Below the pieces are notes generated by a model. The model ran no database searches. It had not been told where the DNA came from and saw only the letters and a list, made by a program, of their open reading frames with translations. Of a stretch of 48,619 nucleotides of DNA, positions 41,459 through 48,619 are shown one piece after another (within the stretch, counting starts at the first letter, position 1; each line of letters begins with the position of its first letter). A program made the position numbers and the translations under genes. The stretch is from Akkermansiaceae bacterium (GTDB taxonomy: Bacteria > Verrucomicrobiota > Verrucomicrobiia > Verrucomicrobiales > Akkermansiaceae): NCBI GenBank assembly GCA_905182475.1, contig CAJJBR010000010.1:1-48619 (forward strand). Reading direction: 5' to 3'.

Positions 41459-43027
41459 TCAGCGTGAGGTTGTAGCTGATTCAAGTTCCTCACGTCTGGC
41501 CATTTCGACCTTATACCCGGTGACCTTCTCTAACGTGCCCCGTTCGAGTGCCTCCAAGTCGGTTGCTTCGATTGTTGAATTCAAGCCCTCCACCCGATCT
41601 CCAAGGGTCACACCGCCGCCACCTGAGGAAAGAACAATACGGCTCAGTAGCAGCTCGTCCCCGAAGAGGTGAAACCTTGGGGTTCCGGAATCTCCATCCC
41701 AGACACAGTAGCGGAATGGTGCTCGCAGTTTTAAGCCTTTGCTACCATCACAGTCCGTCGCTCCGAGATTGGATACATAAATCATAGGCACTTGTTCGTA
41801 ATGCTGGACGCCATCCACCTCCGTTCGAGTCCCGTAGTGGGAGGTTTCGCATCGCCCACAGAGTTGTTGGAATTTGGTGCTGCTGGTGGCTGGAGGAAGT
41901 CGTGAACTGCCTTGGGAGAATCCGATCTCTACAGCCTCGAGAAACCCTGCGCCTGCAGCGCTCAATCCGTCGATTTTGGGAAAGATACGGTAACTTTTCA
42001 CCACAGGAGGTAGATCCTCGTTCAGAATACCAATCCAAAGGTCTTGACCATCGACCCTGCGTCCCCAGATGAGCTGGCGCTCCACTACCCGATTTTTCGA
42101 CGTGACGAAGCGTATCCGGAAACCAAGTCCGTTCGTCCAAGGTGGTGGCGAGCCTGGGTAAGTCGGATGGGAATGGTTACAAAAAAGGATGTGCCGGCGG
42201 GTGATCATCACTCCTCCGTAACTATCCCCAGGATCAGTTCGGTTTCCTGGTCCCCCTTTGAAAACGGTAACCCCATTGAGTTCATCCGCGAGATCGGCAC
42301 ACCACAGCTTCTCGTTTCTGCTGTAAGCCTCACCGAGGTGGTCGTATATCGAGAGGAGCGCCATCTGTTTTTCGCCTCCTTCAAGACCTACCAGTCGGCG
42401 ATCCACCGAATTATTCAGAATCGATGCGATACCAGCGTTTCCGAGGACTTTGGTGAACGGTTTATGCTTGGGAAGGGTTTCAAAACGAAGGGCGAAAACG
42501 CTCATCAGTTGCTCCGTGGTTACCGGGTTTTCTGGCGGGTTTTCGTTACCCCAAACCTGTGGCCAAGGGTAGAAATTTAGTGGTTTTTTTGGGTCTCTGG
42601 TGCCGTTCAGTTGGAGTTGGCCCAGCCCTTCATCCGATTCATCAAGCCATTTGGGCGCGGCCTCTGCGAGCACGTCATAAAATGGTCGAGCCATTGAAAT
42701 CATTTCTTCCGCAAGAAGCGGACCGGCTTGGGCTTTTTCCGAAAGAGCTTGGGTTCTTAATGCGGACTCATCGTAGCCAGCTTTGGAAAGGTTCTTTCGA
42801 ACCTCATCGGCCAGCTCTTTCGAAACCGAGTCGAGAGCTTTCAGTGCTCTCCGCGCCAAGATGCTTTTCTGTGCCTGTGTTGCTGGTTTCTCACTGGCTG
42901 GCTGCGTCGGTAAGTCTGCCCACCAAGCAGGGGAGGAGGGCTTCCCTGTTGAAGGTATCACGATCCCTAGAGTCAGGATCAAACCGAGCAAGATGCATTG
43001 CACACGTGGGCGAGTATCAAATTTCAT
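41459..43027 (-). CDS. Secreted trypsin-like serine peptidase
   Basis: After a signal peptide (CILLGLILTLGIVIPSTG) comes an N-terminal region of about 220 residues that is helical and unrecognised. A chymotrypsin-fold domain follows: His285 or His287 in GGVMITRRHILFCNHSHP, Asp329 in VDGQDLWIGILNEDLP, and Ser447 in YCVWDGDSGTPRFHLFGDEL, the GDSGxP signature. It is 522 residues long. The role is unknown; it could be a secreted nutrient protease or a stress protease without PDZ domains. The start is ATG at 43027. It is the last gene before a RAYT remnant. Confidence 0.72.
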   Translation of the reverse strand: MKFDTRPRVQCILLGLILTLGIVIPSTGKPSSPAWWADLPTQPASEKPATQAQKSILARRALKALDSVSKELADEVRKNLSKAGYDESALRTQALSEKAQAGPLLAEEMISMARPFYDVLAEAAPKWLDESDEGLGQLQLNGTRDPKKPLNFYPWPQVWGNENPPENPVTTEQLMSVFALRFETLPKHKPFTKVLGNAGIASILNNSVDRRLVGLEGGEKQMALLSIYDHLGEAYSRNEKLWCADLADELNGVTVFKGGPGNRTDPGDSYGGVMITRRHILFCNHSHPTYPGSPPPWTNGLGFRIRFVTSKNRVVERQLIWGRRVDGQDLWIGILNEDLPPVVKSYRIFPKIDGLSAAGAGFLEAVEIGFSQGSSRLPPATSSTKFQQLCGRCETSHYGTRTEVDGVQHYEQVPMIYVSNLGATDCDGSKGLKLRAPFRYCVWDGDSGTPRFHLFGDELLLSRIVLSSGGGGVTLGDRVEGLNSTIEATDLEALERGTLEKVTGYKVEMARREELESATTSR

Positions 43028-43110
43028 GATTATGATTGGTTTCGGAAATGAGTTGGTTCCTGCGGAACTTGCCGCATCGTATTAGGGAAGCTTGAAATAA
43101 TTGCTCTCGG

Positions 43111-43311
43111 TGTCCACTCCAAGACGTGTGGGCGGGGATGGTCGTCAATACGGCGGAGTATCGCTGGAGCCGCTACAGGGAGGCGGTTGATGGCGGGAAC
43201 AAAGGTAACGGGAAGAAGGTGCGGGAGGGTCTGGTGAGAGTTTTTGTGAATCCAGATACCAGAATCCAACCGGAGCTTGGAAGGGGGGCTCTCGGCGATA
43301 CCGCAAGCTGA
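43111..43311 (+). pseudogene. REP-associated (Y1) transposase C-terminal remnant
   Basis: The plus-strand frame reads VWAGMVVNTAEYRWSRYREA, followed by VDGGNKGNGKKVREGLVRVF. This matches the tail of IS200/RAYT transposases (RAGLVxxPxxYRWSSY, EAVGGG, AGL). No catalytic HUH or Tyr region remains. RAYTs mobilise REP palindromes, of which this window has several. Confidence 0.6.
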
Positions 43312-43352
43312 TGGGCTTGGCGCTGGGAAGCACTCCCTTACTCCCCCAAATT

Positions 43353-45062
43353 TCATCCGCTTGTGGCGCGTTTGGTTAACTGGATCAAGTTCGAAAGAAT
43401 GCGCCCGCGCTCCGCCATGTGGTGTGGGGAAATGTCCAGCCGCAGGCGCCAGTTTCCCTCTCCCAATGTGCCGGGGGTATTGATCCTGTCCTTGAGAGCG
43501 AACAGATCCGTGACCATGAGGACGGCGTAGCGGGAGTTGCTTTCGAGGAGAGATTTGATCATCCGCCAATGGATCGCATCTGAATAGGGCGGCCAGTTAT
43601 TGTCTTCAGGGATCGGGATTCCGGAAAAGCCGGCAAGGAGCTGGAGGGAATGCGTGCAACTTTCGGAAGCCCAGTGTCCTTGGTCGGTGGGCTGATGCTT
43701 ATGGAGGGTTATTGTCTTACGGCAGTTTTCCCAGGTGGCGCAGAGTGAGTCGTGGTCGTGGGTGGAGTAGGATGCGAATGAGTTTTCTGGGAAAATATCG
43801 CCCATGACCGGTGAGCCATCCTCGTAGGAATCCCAGTGCGGGATGCGGTAACCGGCGATTCCCAACTCATCAAGGTGGGGACGCACATATTCCGGAACCC
43901 AGCCGAGATCCTCGGCGATGATTTCCGTTTCACCTGCGGCATCGATGATGGCGCGTAGGCGGAAGTCGCCGTCGACACGGTTGCTAGCCTTATTCTCATC
44001 ATTGTCGTCAGGGTGGTGGAACCAGCGGGGAAAGCGTCCGCCGTTGAGCTTCGCCGCTTGGTCATGGTTGAGCCCGAGGAACTCGTGGTTGCGCCGCGGG
44101 TGCCAGGGGAATCCGTAGATGCGGTAGAACCCAAGGATATGGTCAATACGTGTCATCCGGAAAATTTCCGAAAGGCGCGTGACTCTTTGCCGCCACCACG
44201 AGAACCCATTTTTCGCCATTGCATCCCAATTGTAGAGCGGGATTCCCCAGTTCTGCCCCCATTCGTGGATGAAGGGATTCTCTGCCGAGTAACCTTCCGG
44301 AGCCGTGCCGCCGAACCAATTCGTGTGGAATTCGGAGCGGTTAAAAAACACGTCGGCAGAGTGGAAGGATACACCGATGGGGATGTCTCCCATGAGTTTT
44401 ACTCCTTTGGAATCTGCATGTGCGCGGAGTGCCCGCCACTGCCGGAAGCAGAGCCACTGGACGTATGCGAAATAATCGAAGCGCGAATCAACGTGGCCTG
44501 CATCCACTTTCCTGAGGGTCGCTACATATTTACGTGCGGAGTCCGGGCAACTGGTCTCCTCCGGCCACTGATCCCATGTAAGGTGGGAGTCGTTGATTTC
44601 GATGAGGAGTTTAAAAAGGCAGTAGTCTTGGAGCCAGTCGGAGTTATCGTGGCGGAATTTCGTAAACTCGGCATCGTGTTCCGGATCTGGTTTCGCAGTG
44701 AACCTGGCGAATGAAATCTCTAGTAGGTGCTGCTTCGTGATCCTGACGGCGGGGTAGTCAATGAGGTGGCTTTTGAGATGCGGGCCGAGAGATGCACGGG
44801 CGGCCTCAATTTCAGATTGGGTGATGAAAGGGACCTCCGGAGGGTCAAAGGCTAGATAGATGGGATCCAAGGCAATGGAGGAAATCCCTGAGTAAGGACT
44901 TTCATCCGAGCCGTTTTCATTGACTGGCAGCAACTGCAGAAAGCCGATCCCGAACTCCGCAGCCCAATTGATCCAGTCGATTAGCCCCAGCGTATCCCCG
45001 ATTCCGAGGTCGCCCCGCCGCCGAGTGGAGAATGCGGGAATGAGGAGTCCGGTTGTTTTTAC
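43353..45062 (-). CDS. malQ: 4-alpha-glucanotransferase, start unresolved
   Basis: The protein shows the GH77 pattern: GDLGIGDTLGLIDWINWAAE, FLQLLPVNENGSDESPYSGI, the nucleophile Asp in RIDHILGFYRIYGFPW, acid/base Glu in IIAEDLGWVPEYV, and the third acid in STHDHDS. It transfers alpha-1,4-glucans in maltodextrin and glycogen metabolism. The homologous frame extends to 45062 without any ATG, GTG or TTG upstream of TTG 44933, and an in-frame TAA sits at 45063-45065. So the first about 43 codons either use a non-standard start or have lost it. The gene may be 5'-damaged. Confidence 0.8.
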   Translation of the reverse strand, partial: VKTTGLLIPAFSTRRRGDLGIGDTLGLIDWINWAAEFGIGFLQLLPVNENGSDESPYSGISSIALDPIYLAFDPPEVPFITQSEIEAARASLGPHLKSHLIDYPAVRITKQHLLEISFARFTAKPDPEHDAEFTKFRHDNSDWLQDYCLFKLLIEINDSHLTWDQWPEETSCPDSARKYVATLRKVDAGHVDSRFDYFAYVQWLCFRQWRALRAHADSKGVKLMGDIPIGVSFHSADVFFNRSEFHTNWFGGTAPEGYSAENPFIHEWGQNWGIPLYNWDAMAKNGFSWWRQRVTRLSEIFRMTRIDHILGFYRIYGFPWHPRRNHEFLGLNHDQAAKLNGGRFPRWFHHPDDNDENKASNRVDGDFRLRAIIDAAGETEIIAEDLGWVPEYVRPHLDELGIAGYRIPHWDSYEDGSPVMGDIFPENSFASYSTHDHDSLCATWENCRKTITLHKHQPTDQGHWASESCTHSLQLLAGFSGIPIPEDNNWPPYSDAIHWRMIKSLLESNSRYAVLMVTDLFALKDRINTPGTLGEGNWRLRLDISPHHMAERGRILSNLIQLTKRATSG

Positions 45063-45310
45063 TTACCGATTCAATGCGAAAAGCCAATATGAGAAAATGC
45101 CGAATTTGCCGATCCGGGGTCTTTGACCTTGGAGGGATTTCAACCTTTGCTGGAGCGGGCGCATAATCTTGCCGTCGCCGAGAAATAGTTCCACCGGCTT
45201 TGGGTCGATGGATTTGGGGAATGAGAGAAATTGCAGGGTAACGGTTCCACCCTCCTGCGCGGCGCAAGGGAGCAGGGAGAGACCTCCGCGACCTCGGGAT
45301 CTACAAGCCG
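45063..45310 (-). pseudogene. C-terminal remnant of an unrecognised protein upstream of malQ
   Basis: In the malQ frame, before the TAA at 45063, the sequence reads GGTVTLQFLSFPKSIDPKPV and ELFLGDGK, which looks like a real beta-rich domain. It is followed by MRPLQQRLKSLQGQRPRIGK and FGIFSYWLFALNR. The upstream part in this frame overlaps the discoidin-like fragment and is not protein-like. It is probably a truncated gene that runs into malQ. Confidence 0.4.
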
Positions 45311-45312
45311 TT

Positions 45313-45875
45313 CTAGCTAGCGGAGGGTAGCCCGAAGACCTCCAATTCATACAGTCCGATCCAGTGGCTGCCATTGGCGTGGATCCGCACCTCGGCGACA
45401 TCTCGAATATCGTGGGTGGCGATTGTAATGATGACTTCTGAGCTGCAGCCGGCTTGATCCGTGGGAAGCAGCTGAACTTCCACACCTTCCGCTTTCTCAT
45501 CCACCGGGCGCCCTTCCCATACATGGAGAGGAAGCCATTCATTGGAGCCCGCCTGCCTGTATTCGAGCCTGTAGGAAGTCACGTATTCCCCCGGCCAGGA
45601 AGCAGTAGCCCAGCCACCGCCCTCCTTGGGTATGCCCTTGAATCGGTCGCCGAACCGGCCCCAGTGGATCACCATGCTGTTGATGGTGAACCGGGTGGTT
45701 TCCCCGTCGCGGAGGTCGATGCGGTAGTCGAAGCTCGATCCCGGGGGCTTGGCGTGGGTGTCGTAGTCGCCGTCGGTCACGTGCTTCGCCAATCCTTTGC
45801 CATGGGAGGCTCCATCCTGCATGCTCGCGCCCGCCTGTGGGGTAAAATTGATGTAAAATCGGGAGTGTCTATCAT
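45313..45875 (-). pseudogene. F5/8-type C (discoidin-like) domain fragment
   Basis: The frame reads GKGLAKHVTDGDYDTHAKPP, SFDYRIDLRDGETTRF, TINSMVIHWGRFGDRF, SYRLEYRQAGSNEWLPLHVW and VAEVRIHANGSHWIGLYELE, ending VFGLPSAS. This is the strand order of a galactose-binding-like domain. There is no signal peptide and no believable start. Such domains are normally parts of larger secreted enzymes, so this is a remnant. Confidence 0.55.
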
Positions 45876-46075
45876 TTGATGGCGCGGGGGGATGCCGAAA
45901 AGGTAATTTTTGAAACTGACGTTTGGCGTCAAGCTCTGCGCATCGGTTAAAAATGAGGATGGGCTGAGTTCGGTCTGCCCACGGTTCCGTCATCGCTCGG
46001 CCGCGCTCACCGCCCGTCTTTGCGAGTCACGAAGGCTCCATTGACGGGAACATTTTGGTATGAGAGGATGTTTTC
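45876..46075. other. Gene-free gap upstream of the toxin-antitoxin pair
   Basis: No gene was recognised. It should hold the promoter of the antitoxin gene; no clear consensus or palindrome was identified. Confidence 0.35.
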
Positions 46076-46333
46076 ATGATCAGCGCGGAATTACAAACAG
46101 CTGTCGAAAGCATCGGGCCTAAGCTCGAAGCTCTCGCCGGGGATCTCGGGCAGAACCCGGGAGATGTTCTTTGTGCACTCGTTGACCAAAAACAAAAGGA
46201 GCTAGCTCTCGGCAAACTCGACGAGATGGTTGAGCAAGCAGAAGCGTCTGGATTCGCTCCGATTGCGAGCATCGATGAATATTTTGCCGAGGTAAAAGCA
46301 GAAGCCCATCGACGCAATGCCCATCGCCTGTGA
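46076..46333 (+). CDS. Antitoxin of a type II toxin-antitoxin pair
   Basis: The 85-residue acidic protein has an N-terminal helical part (SAELQTAVESIGPKLEALAG) and a C-terminal charged tail (IDEYFAEVKAEAHRRNAHRL), typical of antitoxins that wrap around RelE/ParE toxins. The family is not obvious; it is not a standard ribbon-helix-helix ParD by eye. The main evidence is the overlap of its stop with the GTG of the toxin gene (GTGA). Confidence 0.7.
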   Translation: MISAELQTAVESIGPKLEALAGDLGQNPGDVLCALVDQKQKELALGKLDEMVEQAEASGFAPIASIDEYFAEVKAEAHRRNAHRL

Positions 46334-46644
46334 GTTTAAAGTTGGTCAGGAGTAAAATTTCGGACGAAGACCTCGCTTCGATCTGGCAATATATTGCCTT
46401 TGCGAATCCTAATTCGGGCGATCCAGAAGCGGCTGATCGGGTTTTAGACGCCATCAGTAAGACTTATGAGCATCTGGTTGATTTTTCTCATAAGACTTCA
46501 ATCAAAGGGAGAAATCTCTATCGTGCCGTGATTCAAGGATTTCCTCAATACAACGTCCTCTATCGCTTCAACGATGAATCAGTTGAGGTTTTGCGAGTCT
46601 TCCGTGCCGAGCTCGACTGGACTCAGATCATTGACGGAATTTAG
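46330..46644 (+). CDS. ParE/RelE-superfamily toxin
   Basis: The 104-residue protein shows the ParE pattern: VRSKISDEDLASIWQYIAFA, an ADRVLDAISKTYEHL helix, RNLYRAVIQGFPQYNVLYRF and EVLRVFRAELDW near the end. ParE poisons gyrase and RelE cleaves mRNA; the sequence favours ParE-like (the YxVLYR core), but the target is not proven. The start is GTG at 46330, overlapping the antitoxin. A hairpin terminator lies about 120 bases downstream. Confidence 0.82.
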   Translation: MSLKLVRSKISDEDLASIWQYIAFANPNSGDPEAADRVLDAISKTYEHLVDFSHKTSIKGRNLYRAVIQGFPQYNVLYRFNDESVEVLRVFRAELDWTQIIDGI

Positions 46645-46763
46645 ATTTGTACGCCGGGCATTCCGAAAAATAGGAATTAATCTCCTTACCAGTAATAAAT
46701 TTCTTGGGAATTGGGTGGTGAAACTCATTTTCCTATTCTGGGTGAAGACACACGGTTGACTCA

Positions 46764-46779
46764 AGGGGTGAACACCCCT
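46764..46779. terminator. Hairpin between convergent genes
   Basis: AGGGGTG and CACCCCT form a perfect 7-base stem with loop AA, in the gap between the toxin gene (+) and the lipocalin gene (-). There is no clear T-run, so it may be bidirectional or only structural. Confidence 0.5.
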
Positions 46780-46786
46780 CTACCAC

Positions 46787-47347
46787 TCAGCGTTGCGGGA
46801 CTTTGCGTAGCTTGGAAATATCGTGTCCTTGGCGTTTCAGCTCTGCGACGAGACCGTCGTATGTCTCGTTAGAAATTGTTTTCGTGCGAGCCATGATCCA
46901 AGCGTATTTCCGGCTGGGGACACCGATGATGGTGGTTTGGTAATCGGGGGAGAGGTAGGTGATCAAATAGTCTGCTTTGAAAGGCCAGATGAACTGCATC
47001 CGCCATTCCGCGTTGGTCTCCTCGTTGTGGATGAAGCCTTTTGGATTGTAGGTTTTCAGTGGGCCTTCGAATCCGCCTTTGTTGAACGTGAAGGTTGTGG
47101 GGATTGTGCCGTCATCGGCGAGCTCGTAGGACTCCTTCGCGTTGTAGGCCTCGGTCTCGAGGAAATTCGGGATATTTCCGATCACATACCAGTCGCCCAT
47201 GAAGCGCTTGAGATCGACCTGACTGGTGATTGGTTTCAGTTTTCCATCGGGTTTCGAATTCGTCTGGCAGCTGGTCAGGCCGAAGGTGGCCGCGCCAAGG
47301 GATAGGATCGCAGATTTCATGATCAGGTTGGAAATGGTTCGGTTCAT
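46787..47347 (-). CDS. blc: Bacterial lipocalin (Blc-like lipoprotein)
   Basis: The lipoprotein signal ends at LTSCQTN. The lipocalin signature is FMGDWYVIGNIPNFLE, with FTFNKGGFEGPLKTYNPKGF and the strand TTIIGVPSRKYAWIMARTKT. It ends with KRQGHDISKLRKVPQ, which matches the Blc C-terminus. Blc proteins are outer-membrane lipoproteins that bind fatty acids or lysophospholipids. ATG at 47347 was chosen; 47320 (MKSAILSLGAATFGLTSC) is equally good as a signal start, and 47365 is less likely. Confidence 0.88.
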   Translation of the reverse strand: MNRTISNLIMKSAILSLGAATFGLTSCQTNSKPDGKLKPITSQVDLKRFMGDWYVIGNIPNFLETEAYNAKESYELADDGTIPTTFTFNKGGFEGPLKTYNPKGFIHNEETNAEWRMQFIWPFKADYLITYLSPDYQTTIIGVPSRKYAWIMARTKTISNETYDGLVAELKRQGHDISKLRKVPQR

Positions 47348-47457
47348 TGCTGGTATTTCATTCAAAAAATCACCCGGAAACCCAGAGGTTCAAGTGGCAA
47401 TGCGGCAGGGTGATCAAGCTTGGGAAAGGAAACCGCGAATGAACCAATGAACGTTTC

Positions 47458-48450
47458 TTACTCAATCACTTTGCCATCCTCCATCAATCCTGCGCGATGT
47501 AGCCGGGCTATGGCGGCCTCTTCTATCGGACTCTCGGGGCCGATAGCGAGGCGCATGAAGCGGAGAAGATTCGTGGTGATGGGTCGGTAGATGGAAAGTG
47601 GGGGGGCTCCCAGAGCGAGGAGTTTCCTGTAGTCCGCCGGAAGCGATGCGAGGGCGGATTTGAAGAGTAGGGAGTAAACTGGAAGAGCGCTGATGGGGAG
47701 GGGTGGATTTTGGATCCAGTGGATAATTTCCCGGGTCTCTTCGGTGACGGCGAGTTCCGGGCGGAAGTCGTCTAGGGCTGCGAGCATTTCCGCTTCGTTC
47801 TGCGGAGCCTCATCGAGTCCGAGAGGTTTGACCGACTGTGCCCAGAGGCGGATGTATTCATCGGCACCGCCGGGGAGAGGTGTTTTGGAAAAGGTCTGGT
47901 GGCAGCGCAGGAATGAATCCATGAAGGCGATGTGAACCCAGAGGAGTAGGTGGGGATCTGCTGCGCGGTATTCTCGGGTTTCGCCGGAGGAGGTTTTGTA
48001 GGTGCCCTTCACGTGGGTGTGCATGCGGTTCACCCGGTCGGCTTCTCCATCGACTGAACGGGATGAGGCAAAGGTGGTCACGGTCAGCCAGCGGATGGTT
48101 CCGGAGAGCCTGCCCAGCGGATCGTTTTTGTAGCGGGAGTGGTTGCGGACGCCGGTCAGCGATCCGGGGTGCAGCGCCTGCATCAGGAGAGCGCGGATTC
48201 CGCCGACGAGTGTTGCGAGATCTGCGTGGACGATCCATGGAGCTTGGGTCGGTAGGTAGAGGCCGGGGTCGTCACTGGCTTGGACGGCACCGAGCCACGG
48301 AGGGACTCCATCGGGATCCCCGGTGAGGAGGATGCGGAAGCGTTTCGAGAGAATTTCCTGGAGCTTGTTGTTTCGCAAAGCGCGGGAGAATAGCGCGGAT
48401 TTCTGGAATTTCAATGGTTGCCGGAGCGCTTGCTTTGGGAGAGTGGTCAT
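47458..48450 (-). CDS. MpaB/DUF2236-family oxygenase-like protein
   Basis: The 330-residue protein matches the DUF2236 (MpaB, latex-clearing-protein-like) family. It has VGGIRALLMQALHPGSLTGV with His and the HPG motif, DEADRV-like VDGEADRVNRMHTHVKGT with His residues, DPHLLLWVHIAFMDSFL, and a C-terminal helix with LGAPPLSIYRPITTNL. Family members bind a b-type haem or act as oxygenases; the histidines fit that, but activity is unproven. The start is at 48450. It stands alone. Confidence 0.8.
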   Translation of the reverse strand: MTTLPKQALRQPLKFQKSALFSRALRNNKLQEILSKRFRILLTGDPDGVPPWLGAVQASDDPGLYLPTQAPWIVHADLATLVGGIRALLMQALHPGSLTGVRNHSRYKNDPLGRLSGTIRWLTVTTFASSRSVDGEADRVNRMHTHVKGTYKTSSGETREYRAADPHLLLWVHIAFMDSFLRCHQTFSKTPLPGGADEYIRLWAQSVKPLGLDEAPQNEAEMLAALDDFRPELAVTEETREIIHWIQNPPLPISALPVYSLLFKSALASLPADYRKLLALGAPPLSIYRPITTNLLRFMRLAIGPESPIEEAAIARLHRAGLMEDGKVIE

Positions 48451-48548
48451 TCGCGTCAGGTTAAGGCTGTAGCCCCCTATTTTATAAGGGATTTATCAAA
48501 AAAATCCGAGAAAAGTATTGACTAGGTGAGCAAGCCGGCAAGCTCGGA
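48451..48548. promoter_or_regulatory. Divergent intergenic region with possible -35 box
   Basis: TTGACT (48518-48523) lies upstream of the partial plus-strand gene, but no good -10 box is visible 17 bases downstream. The gap separates it from the MpaB-like gene on the minus strand. Confidence 0.3.
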
Positions 48549-48619
48549 ATGCTTACAACTCCACCTGCCGACCGCTCGAAAATCATCCTGCCTGATCTTG
48601 ACCGGATCGCAACCGAAAC
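48549..48619 (+). CDS. Start of an unknown gene, cut by the window edge
   Basis: ATG at 48549 opens a frame that continues to the window end: MLTTPPADRSKIILPDLDRI and further. No family can be recognised from 23 codons. Confidence 0.4.
   Translation, partial: MLTTPPADRSKIILPDLDRIATE

Noticed and set aside
1..48619. CRISPR array, rRNA or tRNA genes
   Set aside because: No regularly spaced repeats, no rRNA-like sequence and no tRNA cloverleaf with TTCGAATCC-type arm were recognised by eye; a tRNAscan run would settle the tRNA part.

Overview
The window reads as chromosome of a Verrucomicrobiota bacterium, probably near Verrucomicrobiaceae/Akkermansiaceae. This is an inference from gene families, not from a marker gene. 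The evidence is a cytochrome of the planctomycete/verrucomicrobial membrane-bound dehydrogenase type fused to an SGNH domain, remnants of DUF1080, DUF5060 and ThuA proteins, a long IspG with the extra central domain, and a ClpS-DUF2017 pair. No rRNA, tRNA, CRISPR array, prophage or intact insertion sequence was recognised.

Layout. Positions 1-1.4 kb hold small plus-strand genes of unknown function and one attC-like imperfect palindrome. Positions 1.5-6.7 kb hold a methyltransferase, then a cluster of broken genes (TMEM43-like, two alpha/beta hydrolases, a lipoprotein) with one intact secreted protein on the minus strand. Positions 6.8-13.2 kb hold a DUF4062-transmembrane protein, a nucleotidyltransferase, KamA-type aminomutase, a decayed higBA toxin-antitoxin pair, an M28-like protein without metal ligands, and pssA. 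Positions 13.3-20.7 kb are housekeeping: cbpA-cbpM chaperones, a KH-domain protein, ftsK and a Xer recombinase, then an SGNH lipoprotein. Positions 20.8-25.8 kb hold the minus-strand operon ispG-clpS-DUF2017, a TraB/GumN protein and an NhaC antiporter. Positions 26-29 kb hold a GxxExxY protein and a C39-like peptidase framed by two inverted copies of a MITE-like element. Positions 29-35 kb hold aldehyde dehydrogenase, deoC, a CLC-F type transporter and a MATE exporter. Positions 35-45 kb hold a large glycoside hydrolase, a truncated ThuA protein, the SGNH-cytochrome fusion, a secreted trypsin-like protein and malQ. Positions 46-48.6 kb hold a ParE/RelE toxin-antitoxin pair, a lipocalin, an MpaB-like protein and the start of another gene.

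Three themes stand out. First, about fifteen genes are broken or truncated in 48.6 kb, including two toxin-antitoxin remnants and pieces of carbohydrate-related genes. Second, palindromic or AT-rich repeats repeatedly overlap the stop codons of intact genes (ntase, kamA, khpA, ftsK, the SGNH gene). Third, there are larger dispersed elements: a MITE-like inverted pair and a multi-stem element upstream of ftsK. A RAYT transposase remnant near 43.2 kb is a possible link to the palindromes. I did not find one clear new multi-gene system. The best leads are the DUF4062-membrane protein, the repeat-at-stop pattern and the MITE pair.
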